In this document: positions 36,901 to 46,714 of the stretch, one piece after another
How the letters are laid out: every line of letters begins with the position of its first letter
Numbering within the stretch: position 1 is the first letter of the stretch
From: Pipra filicauda
Taxonomy: Eukaryota > Chordata > Aves > Passeriformes > Pipridae
Reading direction: 5' to 3'
Assembly: GCF_003945595.2 (NCBI RefSeq)
Contig: NW_024105098.1
Span: 2,108,001-2,172,000, forward strand
DNA length: 64,000 bases
Program-made: the position numbers and the translations under genes
Notes under the pieces: model-generated
The model's database searches: none
What the model saw: only the letters and a program-made list of their open reading frames with translations
Told to the model about the DNA's origin: nothing

Positions 36901-39900
36901 TGCAAACAATAAGCACCAGAACTGAACAGCTCTTGAGACAGGGGTTACCAAAACCCTGCTCCTCCCTTCCTGCCTGGCCAACACCTCCGTGTTCCACAAA
37001 TCACCCCTCACTCAGCTCTGCTCCCTCTCACCACCCTGGTAGCTTTTCACCTGCGAGCACGTTTGTGTTCTTAGTGAGCCCAGTTCCCTCTGCTCTCTGG
37101 TCAACCTGAGCCACCAGGTACAGCCCCACAAGGCACAAGAGTCAACATCTCACTGCTGCAAGTGGGACAGCCCCCATCCCTGTCCTGCACTCCCAGGTGT
37201 TCGCTGATTCCGTGTCCCAAGTGCCAGCTCCAGAGCTCACCAGACCCCACTGGGAACCCATTTAACCCACTTGGAAAGGCAGAAAATAGACTTGGCTTTG
37301 GTGCTGGATGATATTCTGCAGCGTTATGAGTTAAGCCAGGTCACAGAAAGGCCTGTGGAACCCAGAACAAGGCAGGGGGGACATGCAGTGAGGAGGCAGC
37401 AAGAGGAACAGGCACTGAAAGAAAGAAGAGGAAGGCCATTTTCCAGCTGCAGCAGTTCACTTGCCTTGGATCTGCAGGCACGGGGCACTTATTCCCGATG
37501 CATTTAGGTCCTGCTTCAGACCAGGCCCGGGGCTCGTGGACCAAAGGCCTGTCAGTTTTTCCAGCTGGTGTAGCGGGAGGTCTCAGCTCTCTCTCCCTGC
37601 ACAGCCTGCCCCGGTGATGTGCTCGGGGTCAGCCCCGCTCGCAGAGCGGGTTCAGCTGTGCAGCTCTTGTCAGTCTGCTCCCAACTGCTCCCGGCCCGCC
37701 CAGGCCATTACTGCACATTATTACCTCATGCAATCCTCCCCCCAGGGAGGGAAAAACACACGTTCCAGAGATTAACCTCCAGACATCCTTTAACCTGTCA
37801 CCAGAAAGCATGAAAACACGGCCCACAGTGTGCTCTGCAGCAATTTTAATGGCTCCTTCTTAGGAAACAGCTGCACCGCTCCTCATCTCCACTTTTTAAC
37901 TTCCTCACTGGGTCACTGATTATTTAAATGGAGAAGAAGCTCAAGATGGGCTGATTTCAGCACACTGTGATCCTCTGTAAATCTGCAGTGACTACGCGTC
38001 CATTTGGTGTCCTGGCATAAATTACTCCAATCTGTTGTCCCAGGAATCAAGTATAGCAGCTGGGATTTACCAAAAACATACAGCCATGGCACCATTTCCA
38101 TTTCTTTGGCTACACCTCCATGATCTTAGGGGTCTTTTCCAGTCTAAATAATCTATGATCTCCTTCAGCCACAGACCAGAGAGAGCAGGGGACAGCACAA
38201 AGAAGCACCTTGTGATGGTAAAATTACAAAAGCTGAAGCCAGGTAGGATGGTCTGAGCACAGATTTGCACAACCCACTACAGACACCAGAACACTGTGGT
38301 TCTTCCACATGCAACAACAGTCAGAGCAATCACATACATAGAGGTATTTAAAAAAAAAACAACACAGGAAATAATTAAGTCTTACACTACCTCTCCCCAT
38401 TATTAAATCACTGCCCTTGCTGTTAATTTTCCCTCTTGTTTACAAAGACATTTTAACTCTGCAATCTAAGCCTGGAAGGTTTATTTTTAAACCTGCTGGT
38501 ATCTAGCTGCAAATAACTTTCTGCAAATAGCCACGCCTAGAGGGGACACAGATTGATCCTCTGATCCAATAAAAAATACAAAGAAAAGGAAAAAGAAATG
38601 CCAATTGTTCTAACCTGGGCCTGCTGGAAGGACTTCAGCCGCCTCTTGAACCGAGATGGAAGAACAAAGTCACAGCCCTTGGCAAGGAAAGCCAGTTCCC
38701 CTCCCAAGTCTGGGTCCCTCCGCAGAGAACTCTCCTTGATCATCATTCTGGGCAGCTCCCAAGCAGATGTTGCCCTTTCCAGGAGGAGACCACGGCAAGA
38801 CCAGCACGTTGCTTTCTTGGTTTGGATTTTTTTACAGGCAAAAAATGGCAAATGGCTTCAACATACTGTGTCTTCTCTCTCTTCACAAGGACAACATCTA
38901 GAGGTTTTATCTCACTCCTGAAGCCAAAGTTCCCTACTTTAACCAATATTCAAAGTGTCTTTCAGTACCATCAGGATCTTCTGCCTTCTTGTAATACTTT
39001 AATTGAGAAACATGATCTACAACCGAATCTATTTCCCTGCTGGCTACATGACAGACAATCTGTCCTTGGCTTGTAATAGGCCAGGGGTAACATGGGAAAG
39101 GAAGCTCCCACCACCACCACCAGGAGCACTAAAATTAGCTGCACTGCAGGAGTGGCTAAATATACCATCTCCCCCAACAGCTCCTACTTTGTGTCCCAAT
39201 GCTGAGCCCCGAGGTGCTGCTTGGACCAGCCAGACCCAGCTGGAGTTAAACCGAGCTCAGACAAGGCCCCTGTGTGCAGCATGGCCGTGGTTTGAGGTCC
39301 TGCTGATGAGGTGAGGAGGCAGAGGATCAGCATCGGTCCCCACTCTTGACCGAAGGCTGCAATTTTCAAAAGACATCAATTTTTCCTTCTTGCTTGGAAA
39401 AAGCAAATCATCTGGTTCCTTAATGCCAAGCAAGCACACAATTATGGATGATCTTGGATAACAAGCTCAGACATTCCAAAGTGGTTCCTAAGTAAAGGTT
39501 TTCTTACAGACACCAAATGCATCACCGTTTTATTCCCTCTCCCTGTAACTCTGACGAGGCAAAGGCAAAGTAGTTCTCAGGGGACAAGAGTCTGCTCTTC
39601 TTCTGCACAGCTCAGAGCAAGCAGCCTTCAAACCCTCGCTCAGACTTTGTCCAGGCTTGCTAGAAGCGTGTTCTTCCTCTCCTGTCCTGAGAATGGTGCT
39701 GGACAAAGGCCTAAATCCAATTCTTACCACACCAAATGGACGGAGTCCCATGGCCTGCTTTCCCTACTTGACTTTAAAACCTTAGAAAGCAACCTGGCAA
39801 AGCAGCCAAGTTCAACAGCACAGAACAACATCTGATTTGTAGCTAGGAGGGCTGGCTCAAGATACTGCATTTGAAATGAAAAGGTCTCACTGAACCTCAC

Positions 39901-42900
39901 AAACAGAAACCTTTTAATGGACATGTGCCTCTGGTGTCCTTTTCCTGGATTCCTGTAGAAAGCCCTGGGTTAACACGAAGCCCAAATGAGTACAAAGCCT
40001 AACAGGGTAGGAGGATGAGGATGGGAATGAAAAAGGAGCTCCAAAAACAAAAGGCAGGCAGGAATGTTTTAACTGGAACTGCGACTGAGCGAAGGATGCA
40101 CAGATCCATATGCAACACATTTGGAATAAATTTGGGGTTTCTTACTCGGACAACTTTTTTCTAAACATCAAGGCAATGCCTAAAGAGCCCAGGAGGCTCC
40201 ATGTGCTGGGAGTGCTGCACATCTCACACAGCAGCATATCAGGAGGTGATTTATCATAAATCATCTGCAGCAAGTGATGAAATACTTCATCTCCAATTGA
40301 ACTCTCACCCTGCTCACAGACTGCAGAGGGAACGAAGCCCAAAGAACCTCTCACCTCCAGCTTCATCCAGACCAGCTCCAGCGGCCTTTGACAGATGCAT
40401 TACTTTTCATTCACAAATTAACCAGGCACAAAGGAGTCTGGAAGCTTGGGGGATTTTGCACCGATAACCTGGAAAAATACAAGTAATCCAGAGGCAAGGC
40501 TGGCTGTGTCTGAATTCCAATGGCTTGGAATGGCAGGTTTCTAGGATGGTACTTCCTATCCTCAAAGCACACAAGGTGGGTATAAATAAAGACATAAATG
40601 TGCAGTACTGTGAGAAGTGGACAGCAAGAGAATCTTGTATCAACAGCTCCAAAGTCCACTGGGCAAAAAACCCCAGGAAAATCTGACCTCAACAGCCAGA
40701 CCAGCTGAACCACAAACTCAAACTCCTCCTTGCTGGGACCCAGTTTAAAGCACGAAGGTGAGAGATGGCAGATCCCTTCACAGGTCTCTAGAGCACAGAG
40801 AGAATCCCACCTGTGCCTGAAGCTGGTGTTAGTCCTAAGAGATCTGGGTGGTTAAATCACTCCAGGACTGGCTGCACCCAAAGCCTGGCTCCAACAACCC
40901 AGTGTCCCTGCAGAGCTGAGCAGAGCTCCAGCTCCAGCTGCTTTCAGAACACACTGAACTTCTCCAGCAACAGCCTGACTTTGTCTGCGGTTCAGAGTCA
41001 GCCAGGCTGAAAAACTCAGTATGTATCACCAGGCTCTGTTTCACCCACCTTTAGATGTTACTTCAACATAAATCAACCTCACACAAGCAGAGGCTGGATC
41101 TGCCCTGATTACAGAAGGTGCCCATATATGAACATGTCCCTAAGTGTTTGGTCCCAGGTTTTTCACTCTTTAATTTAATCTGATTTAATTTTCTATTCCT
41201 TTGCCATCTTTCGTTCTGAGCTACTTTAAGATTCACTTAATATTTGCATTTATTTCAATAATTATTACCAAACAAGAAAAAAACCCATTGTTTTTCACTA
41301 TTTGTGTCTAGAAGTAATGAATAATTAATGCTTGAGAAGAGTGCAGATTGTGTGTATAGCTTAAATGACAGATATTATCAATATCTAATCAAAACATATT
41401 TGTAACATATGTAAGATGAAAGCTGATTTTCCAGAAGTTTCACATTATGTTTTGGATGCATATTGAGAATAAATGTACATTTCAGGACAAAGTTAAAGTT
41501 ATTATGACATTATAGAAGCCATTTCTCACAATTAATCGACCCACACAAGATCCTTCATAAGCATATCACTAAATTTGCAAAACACAAAAGCACACAGAAT
41601 TATGAGGGGGCAGAAGTACAAAGTTGTCAGGTCAACCTAAACTTCACATGGTTATGAAACAGTTGTTTCCACTCAGAGCCTCCTTAGGGCCCCTGTTTTA
41701 AGCACACAACAGGCATTTTGATACAAAACCATGCAGGACGATATTTCAGGGAGTCAGGAACACTTCTGAGAGCCCCAGCAACATCCCCCATCAGTCACTC
41801 AGGATGAGACAGCCCAGGGGGAACATGGAATCAGGGAATAGTCTGACTCAAGGCTCCACCATCCAACACATACCAGGGTGGTCCAAACCCACTCCTCAAC
41901 CCTGCAAACTGCAAACCCTCTGCTCCCAGATCCAGGGGCTGGATCACACATTTGGCCTCAGCCTGAGCAATTCCACTTGTCAATGTGGCAGAAAACAAGC
42001 CTAACAATTTATACCTCGTATACAAGCACCACAGGCAGTACAAAGGAAGATTTGGAACCATGCAGGAGGAAGTAGAGGCATGGAGGAGACAGAAATGGGA
42101 AGCAGGACTGCTCTTTCTGACTCATCACACCAAGTAATCCCTTTGAGAAGGGACACTCAACAGAGGAGGGACAAAAGACAAGAGGTCCCTTTGTATCAAA
42201 CCCTGGTCCTGATCTCTGCTCCCAAAATTATTCATCAGCTTTATCCAACAGTCTTAAAATAAAACACATGAGCAGAACTTGGAGCAGAGCCCTGCACTAC
42301 TCAAACTTGATTCTGAACACAGAAGGACTACATTTCTTTGTAGTCTTTTCCAGGGTACTTTCACCAAATATTCTGCAAGCATTGCCTGAATTTCCTTTGT
42401 CCAATCAGCCATCCTGGACAGGTGGCAGACCAAGGGCACAGAGAGGGGAAGGTCAGAAACAGCCACCACTGACTTCTTCAAGGACTTTGCATAAGACATT
42501 TGAGTCAAAAGGCAGCACCCTTCACCTTCCCAACCCCCCAACACTCAGCCTTTGTGCAGATCAGCTCAGAGCATCCCAACAGCCCCATCCCTCCCTTCTT
42601 CACTACTCACTGCTTGCAGTTTCCCCTATTGCCCTCACACCTCCCAGTGCACCCAGGATCCTTATTGCCCTCTTAGCTACAGACAAAAATACAGGCAGAC
42701 ACTTGGGGGTTTGCTGGCCTCTAACACACAACTGCACCGTCCTCACTGAACTGCGTATTTCAAACCCAACACATTCAAAAATCAGTTTAAGGCAGGCACA
42801 TGGAACAGGAAATTTCAAACCAGACAGTTGGGAGGTTTTGAGATAAGCAAGGGAAAAGTGGATCTCAGGGTGGGAAGTGCTGGCCTCTCTCAGAGCAGGC

Positions 42901-45900
42901 AATGCTTCCTGGCTGCCCCAAGGCAGCCCCGTGCCCTCATTAGGGGCTCTGTAAAACTGATAGACAGGATTCATTTCCTACTTTCTAAATATTTGGGGTT
43001 TGAAGATGAAGAGGCAACCAACCCTATTGTTCTCTGTGGAGAATCATAATTGGGTTTATGATAAAGGGCAAGTTTGCTGCTGATATAAGTCAGGCCAGAT
43101 TTAACACAGCCAGGCCAGCTGAGCCAGAGCACAGCCCGCTCCAAAGGGGCTCTCCTGCTCCTTTGTCATGGCTTAGGATTCGAGGGATAATTAAATCTGT
43201 CACAACCTTCCTAAAGGAAAGCTGTGCTGTGTGTTCACGGTGTTAGAGCTGTGGGCTTTCTGCATGTGCACAACTATTTGATAACAGTTTTATGGGCCTT
43301 AAGAAAATACAACAAATACTTTGTACGTTATTCATCCAGGCACACGTGTGCAACACTGAATGAGACTCCACACTGAGCTCCAGCCACAGCCAGGCTTATC
43401 CAGGAGCATGGATGCATTCCCTAGATGCTACACCTGCAGAGGGCCTTGTACCCACACCTGTGCTAGAAATGACAGCAAACCTACAGCAGGACTGGGAGCA
43501 AACACACACAGCCAGGTGGGAGCAGGGAACAGAACCTGTCCAGGGACCAGGCTGCTGAGCCATTGACAGTCTAAGTGCATCCAGTTTTCAAGTGTTAAAG
43601 AAAATCTGCCACAAAGTCAGTCACAGTTTACCAAACACATTTTTGTTCGAAGTTCACAAGTTAGAAAATTTTGTAAATTAATGTACAAGGCAAGAATAGC
43701 TATTTCAAGAGATCACACCAGAGCTTTTGGAGCTGTTTAGTTCTACACTCCCTGAGAAAAAAAGACTCTTTCCCTTGCTGGAAATATCAGACAAGGTTAT
43801 GCCCACCATTTCCCATGAGCAAAGTTGCCCAGAGCAACAACAGAAACACTTGTTTAGCCTCATCTAAAAAGATCTCAGCACTCTCATTTAGGGTCAGACA
43901 CACCCTACCCATCCCCTTTCAGAACTGTACCAAATACCTGTATTTTGGGGAAAGTGGACAGTGGTCAAAACATGCACATCGTGCTCCAACTGGAAGGAGC
44001 TGTGAAAGTTCACTGATATCCTGGGCACTCTTTCAGTGCCTGTGTGGAAGGTGCATTTTGGAAACTTTGGACAGTCCTCTCTACACTTAATGAATGCTTG
44101 GAATAATGGCAACAAGTTCTCTTGAAATCTGGCAGTTGTTACCAAATGAAAACACTGAGTGCTGGACAGCCAGCCTTGGCTTCCCTCTAAAGACCCTTTT
44201 TCCTGGGAAAACCTACTCCTCATTTGAGAGATACAAGCCATGCAGACTCCACCATGACTCCACGGTGGACAGGGAAAAGAAAATTAAACCTTCCTAGATT
44301 TGCCCTTTGTGCCATGGAGGATCTCCCTCTTTAGGAACTAGTGATGAGGAGGACAAGTCTGCTCCAAGATGGGAAAGGGAGAGATGGAACACTCAGATCT
44401 CCCTGAACCGGTGAGAGGCAGCCCAATCAATACCTGATCCCAGAAGTAAAGTACTTATTAAAGTAATTATTACTACTCTCTACTATACAGAGCCCAATTA
44501 CACCACAGCCAGCCTACAGGAGCACCAGCAGGAAAGGCTCAAGCTCAAAGGTGAAACTGCCCATCAAGGCCTATTTTGTCTGCTATGGGGCTTTAGTTTC
44601 CTTTTTTTTGGTTTGTATTTCAGTAAATGCTACATTTCTGCCAGGTTGAACACATCATTCCACACTGCAGCATCCAAAGTACAATGAATCACTTAGCAGA
44701 TGGTTTTTTTTTTCCACAATTCCCCACATTTGTTTTACTCACTGTCCCCTCAGAAGTTCGGTTCTCTTACCTTAATCACCTCTGGGGCCTGCTGAATTGA
44801 GGCTGGAACAGAGTCTCTGCAGGCAGCCCCAGCATGGTTTTTTTTCCCTGCAAGGAGGGACTGTGAAGGAGTTGCTAAAGTTTCCTGAAGAATCTGCATC
44901 ACTTCCTTCTCCTTGGACAAGCTCCCCTTGCCTGTCTGGTATTCCACCAGCTCCTGGGCAAAGTCCTCAATGCTTCCCAGGATCCGCAGTAAAAAGGCTT
45001 TGTCATCCTCTTCCATTTTGTGACCATTGGTTTCCATGATTTTTGACAGAGAAGAAGGGGGGTCAGCAGGTTTACTTTTGGCCTCCAGAGCCAGAGGTGG
45101 AACCTGCCTCCCCTGCCTGCCCGACACCTGCACGCCCGCAGCCTCGCCCTGCTTCCGAGGGGGTTCCCTCAAAGTGCTCTCCATTTTCTGGGAGAAGCAC
45201 TCCAAGTCCAGCAGCAGTTTGTCTATCTCCTCCTTGTCCACCCTACTGCACGTCTGGGCTCCTTTGGGGACACCAGCCTGGGCCCCGTGCAGCACGGAAT
45301 CCAAGGGTGGTGTTAAAGGAGTCGTCTCCTCGGGAGCGGGGCAGAGCTCGGCATCTCCCACCCGGGCACGCTCTGCTGGAGCATCAGCAGGTCCATCTGA
45401 ACCAGCAGCTCGCTGAGAGCTGTGCTCCATACTCTGCCAGCCCCCTCTGTGCTCTGCCCTCTGCCCTTTCCCTGCTGTTCTGTCCCCATCAGCCTCCTCC
45501 TCGATGTACAGCACCTCGCCGTCGGGGGGGCTCGGGGCCGCTGGCTGAGGTAGAGCGTCTGTCCCAGCTCTCACACTGCTCTGGGGGGCACTGGGAGGGG
45601 AGGTGGGGGTAAAGGCCACAGTACCTGTGTGGAGGGACTGAGAGGTGCTTGTCGGCTCCCCCTGATCTCCTGGCAGAGCCAGAGGGCCTGCACTGGAGGA
45701 TGGCAGCTGGATAATGTCCTCATAGCGGGGCGGCTGCTCATCCCCGAACACCGGGGCGAAGGGGCTCTGCTGCAAGCCATGGAAGCAGCTCACCAGCTCT
45801 GCCCAGTCACTCACCTCCCTCTGCCCCGGGGGCTTCACCTCCAAGGGCAACTTCTTCAGGTAGGAAGAAAACCTGGTCATCAGGTTCATGTATATCATTT

Positions 45901-46714
45901 CTGAACTGGGCAGGGGGTCGCTGCTGTTCCCCCCACCCACGCTGTCTGCAGACTTCCTTTTGATGCAATGTTTTATTATGTCCGTGCACTTCTTCAGATC
46001 CTCTGAGCACTTGAGCAAGATGTCCAAGCACACCTTGATATCCCCACCAGAAGAACCATCCAGCTTGTGTTTTTCCAAGATCTGGGTAATGAAGTTTTCT
46101 TCGGAGAAGGCATGAGGGCAGAAGGGAGCCACGGGGCTCACGGTGACTTCTGGAGCATCACTGCCCTCCTGCCACTTCTCCACAGGGGAGGGGCTCTGCA
46201 AAAAGCCACATGGAGGGCAGTTCTCATCATTGTTGAGGTGCCCATAAATCAAGTCAAAGTCAAAGGATCGTCTGCTGAAGGATTCTGACCGAACCTTCCT
46301 TCCCTTTCTGTAGGCCACATGACTGGAGGAGTTTTTGAGCTTTTCAAAGGAGAACTCCTTTATTTTACCACTGGCAAGGTTTATTGCCTCACCAGTAATG
46401 TCCTTTAAACTGCTGGAGGCTTGCACTGAAGAGCCCTTTTTGATCCTTGGGTTATTTGGGAGGATTTGGTGATAGTCCTCATTTCCAGACAAGGCGAGTC
46501 CGTTTTCAGGAAGAGGAATTTTATGGTCCAGGTTGGCATCTTGGACACTGAGCTCTGCACAGACACTGTGGTGGGCGACTATGCAGGTCACCCCGCGCCT
46601 GAACACCTGGCAGGTGCCCGTGCAGTGGTGCACGGTGTGCTGGGAGTGCTGGTCTATCACCACACTGCTGTAGCAGTTCACAGAGCTCACCAGCAGCCTG
46701 TAGGTCGCTGCCAT
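9872..46714 (-). CDS. PPP2R3A: PPP2R3A, PP2A B'' regulatory subunit: joined coding sequence of the long form PR130
   Basis: PR130 is a third subunit of protein phosphatase 2A that binds the A/C core and steers it to substrates; B'' subunits respond to calcium through EF-hands (family knowledge). Coding exons, 5' to 3' on the minus strand: 46714-44771, 31572-31312, 29089-28986, 26488-26386, 24605-24531, 19606-19520, 18788-18632, 17479-17431, 16926-16837, 15871-15696, 15184-15066, 13687-13581, 9968-9872. They sum to 3369 nt, 1122 residues plus stop, with matching phases at all twelve junctions and GT-AG introns. The human protein is about 1150 residues. Residues 1-648 are the PR130-specific N-terminal half; 649-1122 are shared with PR72. 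EF-hand loops: 892-903 (DTDHDLYISQKD) and 966-977 (DLDGDGVLSMYE). The gene converges on MSL2, as I recall it does in human. The GCCATGG start context is strong. Confidence 0.95.
9969..13580 (-). other. PPP2R3A: PPP2R3A last intron
   Basis: About 3.6 kb, GT-AG, with no gene recognised. It holds several chance frames of 100-200 codons without family signatures, and a short direct repeat of ATCCTGTGCCTCTGT near 11815-11850. Confidence 0.7.
13581..13687 (-). CDS. PPP2R3A: PPP2R3A exon (EPSDWDRYAAEEYE block)
   Basis: Codes DVDSDGPEPSDWDRYAAEEY to EPLQE plus two bases of Gly1091. It is acidic and unusually GC-rich compared with neighbouring exons. The acceptor is TCTGCAG|GAC and the donor GAGGG|GTGAGC. 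Confidence 0.95.
14222..14241 (+). repeat. (AAAC)5 microsatellite
   Basis: Five perfect AAAC units inside a PPP2R3A intron. Confidence 0.95.
14855..15010 (-). mobile_element. CR1 LINE fragment in PPP2R3A intron
   Basis: The plus strand reads ACAACCTCTCTGGGCAACCT, then a cross-strand match to the common CR1 block containing CCCAGTGTTT and AAAAAATTGTTCTTATATTC. This is the reverse complement of CR1 3' sequence. Ends are approximate. Confidence 0.7.
15066..15184 (-). CDS. PPP2R3A: PPP2R3A exon (VTLRDLKRCRMAH block)
   Basis: Completes Gly1016 and codes RVTLRDLKRCRMAHVFFNTF to QRDPFAVQK. The acceptor is TCTGTAG|GA and the donor AAG|GTATAA. A CR1 fragment ends about 55 bases downstream of the donor. 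Confidence 0.95.
15185..15695 (-). other. PPP2R3A: PPP2R3A intron, about 0.5 kb
   Basis: GT-AG intron. I see nothing in it beyond unique sequence. Confidence 0.75.
15696..15871 (-). CDS. PPP2R3A: PPP2R3A exon with the second EF-hand
   Basis: Starts by completing Ser957 and codes IEYWFRCMDLDGDGVLSMYE onward to LDLVKPERE, plus one base. The canonical calcium loop is residues 966-977 with D, D, D, V and E at positions 1, 3, 5, 7 and 12. The acceptor is TTGCCAG|C and the donor GAAG|GTAAGT. Confidence 0.97.
15872..16836 (-). other. PPP2R3A: PPP2R3A intron, about 1.0 kb
   Basis: Intron with the weak donor GTCTGA at its 5' end. No gene or clear repeat seen. Confidence 0.75.
16837..16926 (-). CDS. 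PPP2R3A: PPP2R3A exon (QKEGRMSYADFVW block)
   Basis: The first base completes Arg927, then GTEVQKEGRMSYADFVWLLI and SEEDKRSAT follow, plus two bases of Ser957. It is strongly conserved against the family. The acceptor is GTTCCAG|A. The donor AAG|GTCTGA departs from consensus at +3 and +4. Confidence 0.92.
16927..17430 (-). other. PPP2R3A: PPP2R3A intron, about 0.5 kb
   Basis: GT-AG intron. It contains a direct duplication of GCAGGAATTCCCTTCCC near 17380-17415, close to the donor end. Confidence 0.75.
17431..17479 (-). CDS. PPP2R3A: PPP2R3A small exon (SNRIIERIFSGAV)
   Basis: Only 49 nt: it completes Ala911 and codes LSNRIIERIFSGAVV plus two bases of Arg927. The acceptor is TTCCCAG|CT. I place the donor at GTGGTGAG|GTGAGG, because only this choice keeps frame with the next exon. 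An overlapping GT five bases upstream (GTG|GTGAGG) would shift frame. Confidence 0.88.
17480..18631 (-). other. PPP2R3A: PPP2R3A intron, about 1.15 kb
   Basis: GT-AG intron. No gene or repeat recognised. Confidence 0.75.
18632..18788 (-). CDS. PPP2R3A: PPP2R3A exon with the first EF-hand
   Basis: Codes residues 859-910 plus one base. It includes YFSYEHFYVIYCKFWE and the calcium loop DTDHDLYISQKD (residues 892-903). The acceptor is TTTCAG|ACC and the donor CAAG|GTACGG. Confidence 0.96.
18789..19519 (-). other. PPP2R3A: PPP2R3A intron, about 0.7 kb
   Basis: GT-AG intron, rich in CTG/CAG words, so several chance frames overlap. No gene recognised. Confidence 0.75.
19520..19606 (-). CDS. PPP2R3A: PPP2R3A exon (VIQRIFYTVNRSWSG block)
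   Basis: Codes residues 830-858 in phase 0, VIQRIFYTVN to SNFLQ. The acceptor is TTGCAG|GTT and the donor CAA|GTACGT. Confidence 0.96.
20885..21065 (+). mobile_element. Old CR1 LINE 3' fragment
   Basis: The end of the block, TCTGGCCTGTGTCTGAGGTC followed by ACACTAGGTAATCACAATGATCC and TTCTGGTCTTAA, resembles the 3' end of older archosaur CR1 families. It is diverged, so boundaries are approximate. Confidence 0.6.
21782..21850 (-). mobile_element. CR1 LINE 3' tail
   Basis: The plus strand reads AATCATAGACTTCTGGAATATC, then a block containing GGGAAGGGACCACCAGGATC and ATCAAGTCCAACTCCTG, the reverse complement of the common CR1 tail. Sequence beyond 21850 is too diverged to assign. Confidence 0.7.
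24531..24605 (-). CDS. PPP2R3A: PPP2R3A exon (DVVETHPGL block)
   Basis: Codes residues 805-829 in phase 0, covering DVVETHPGLTFLKDAPEFHS and RYITT, one of the most conserved parts of B'' proteins. The acceptor is TTGCAG|GAT and the donor ACG|GTAGGC. Confidence 0.96.
24606..26385 (-). other. PPP2R3A: PPP2R3A intron, about 1.8 kb
   Basis: GT-AG intron with AT-rich stretches and a short A-rich run at about 25810-25830. No gene recognised. Confidence 0.75.
26386..26488 (-). CDS. PPP2R3A: PPP2R3A exon (CHDDASRF to EDFIPLLQ block)
   Basis: The first base completes Lys770, then residues 771-804 follow. HDDASRF, LLAKPGCDYL and QEDFIPLLQ match the B'' family. The acceptor is CCCACAG|A and the donor CAG|GTACGG. 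Confidence 0.95.
26489..28985 (-). other. PPP2R3A: PPP2R3A intron, about 2.5 kb
   Basis: GT-AG intron with an A-run near 27440 and a probable old CR1 fragment at about 27.97-28.19 kb. No gene recognised. Confidence 0.75.
27965..28190 (+). mobile_element. Probable old CR1 LINE fragment
   Basis: GGGACATGACCACAGCCTGC and AAATATCTGAAGGATGTGAA follow the order seen in older CR1 3' regions, and the block then decays. The assignment rests on word similarity only. Confidence 0.4.
28986..29089 (-). CDS. PPP2R3A: PPP2R3A exon (VCGCPLYWKAP block)
   Basis: Codes 34 full residues (736-769) and two bases of Lys770. The motifs VCGCPLYWKAPLF and FVSMWRK match the family. The acceptor is TTACAG|GTC and the donor AGAAA|GTGAGT. 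Confidence 0.95.
29090..31311 (-). other. PPP2R3A: PPP2R3A intron, about 2.2 kb, CR1 tail at its donor end
   Basis: GT-AG intron. A CR1 tail occupies its first 55 bases. The rest contains no recognised gene. Confidence 0.75.
31255..31310 (-). mobile_element. CR1 LINE 3' tail at a PPP2R3A splice donor
   Basis: The plus strand reads CAGAACCACAGAACCATCAA then GGCTGGAAAAGACCTCCAAG, the reverse complement of a CR1 terminus. Read in the gene direction, it begins within about ten bases of the exon end at 31312. Confidence 0.75.
31312..31572 (-). CDS. PPP2R3A: PPP2R3A exon, first exon shared by PR130 and PR72
   Basis: Codes residues 649-735 (PR130 numbering) in phase 0 at both ends: VQSKQEKKPGAP to CEMGKIAK. 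It contains a proline-rich linker and the conserved SINIPRFYFPKGLP entry into the B'' core. The acceptor is TTTTCAG|GTT and the donor AAG|GTAACT. A CR1 tail begins within a few bases of the donor. Confidence 0.95.
32271..32399 (+). repeat. 42-43-bp tandem repeat, three copies
   Basis: Units starting GATATGGTGATC or GATATGGGGATC begin at 32271, 32313 and 32356. Each contains a CACCTCTCCAATGGATC block. The copies are close to identical. Confidence 0.96.
34956..34975. repeat. Poly(T) run, 20 bases
   Basis: Twenty consecutive T on the plus strand, i.e. an A20 tract in the PPP2R3A transcript direction. No identifiable retrocopy lies next to it. Confidence 0.95.
36645..36860 (+). mobile_element. 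CR1 LINE 3' fragment
   Basis: GGGGCAATGGCCATAAAGTG opens a block that continues with GGAACCCCTATCCTTGGGGA and GTGAGATGTTGGATCAGAGA. This is the order of the CR1 3' region, though diverged. Confidence 0.55.
38125..38156 (+). mobile_element. Short CR1 LINE tail
   Basis: GATCTTAGGGGTCTTTTCCA followed by GTCTAAATAATCTATGATC matches a CR1 terminus with its ATTCTATGAT-type end. It lies about 0.46 kb from the PR72 exon. Confidence 0.55.
38615..38746 (-). CDS. PPP2R3A: PPP2R3A alternative first coding exon (PR72 isoform)
   Basis: This exon lies inside the 13-kb intron after the PR130 exon. It encodes 44 residues beginning MMIKESSLRRDPDLGG and ending SFQQAQ at the donor CAG|GTTAGA. This is the known N terminus of mammalian PR72, with a few substitutions. 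The end is in phase 0, so it joins directly to the exon at 31572 (VQSKQ), giving a protein of about 518 residues; human PR72 is 529. Two ATG codons are adjacent (38746 and 38743), and the first has A at -3. PR72 in mammals is enriched in heart and skeletal muscle, so a separate promoter should lie just upstream (above 38747); I see no decisive motif for it. Confidence 0.93.
44771..46714 (-). CDS. PPP2R3A: PPP2R3A exon encoding the PR130-specific N-terminal half
   Basis: Codes residues 1-648. It starts MAATYRLLVSSVN and ends EVIK at the donor AAG|GTAAGA. The frame is open upstream to 46822, but family alignment and the GCCATGG context favour the ATG at 46714. Conserved blocks are GKIKEFSFEKLKN with the following basic-serine stretch, the CLDILLKCSEDLKKCTDIIK helix, a YLKKLPLEVK segment, EEIDKLLLDLECFSQKME, and ILGSIEDFAQELVEY. 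Between about residues 370 and 500 the sequence is Pro/Ser/Ala-rich, GC-rich, and poorly matched to the mammalian protein. Human PR130 is reported to bind the LIM protein LPP through its unique N terminus; whether this holds in birds is inference. Confidence 0.95.

Larger units (their letters stand above)
31573..44770 (-). other. PPP2R3A: Large PPP2R3A intron, 13 kb, containing the PR72 first exon
   Basis: The intron separates the PR130 N-terminal exon from the shared core. Apart from the PR72 exon it holds a 42-bp tandem triplet at 32.3 kb, a T20 run at 34956-34975, CR1 fragments near 36.7 and 38.1 kb, and an AT-rich stretch at 41.1-41.6 kb. No other gene recognised. Confidence 0.8.

Noticed and set aside
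37271..37507. Basic, glutamine-rich frame in the large PPP2R3A intron
   Set aside because: Short, without flanking splice logic or homologous family. Probably chance.
42268..42846. Plus-strand frame of about 190 codons
   Set aside because: Low-complexity Ser/Pro composition, no domain, inside an intron on the opposite strand.
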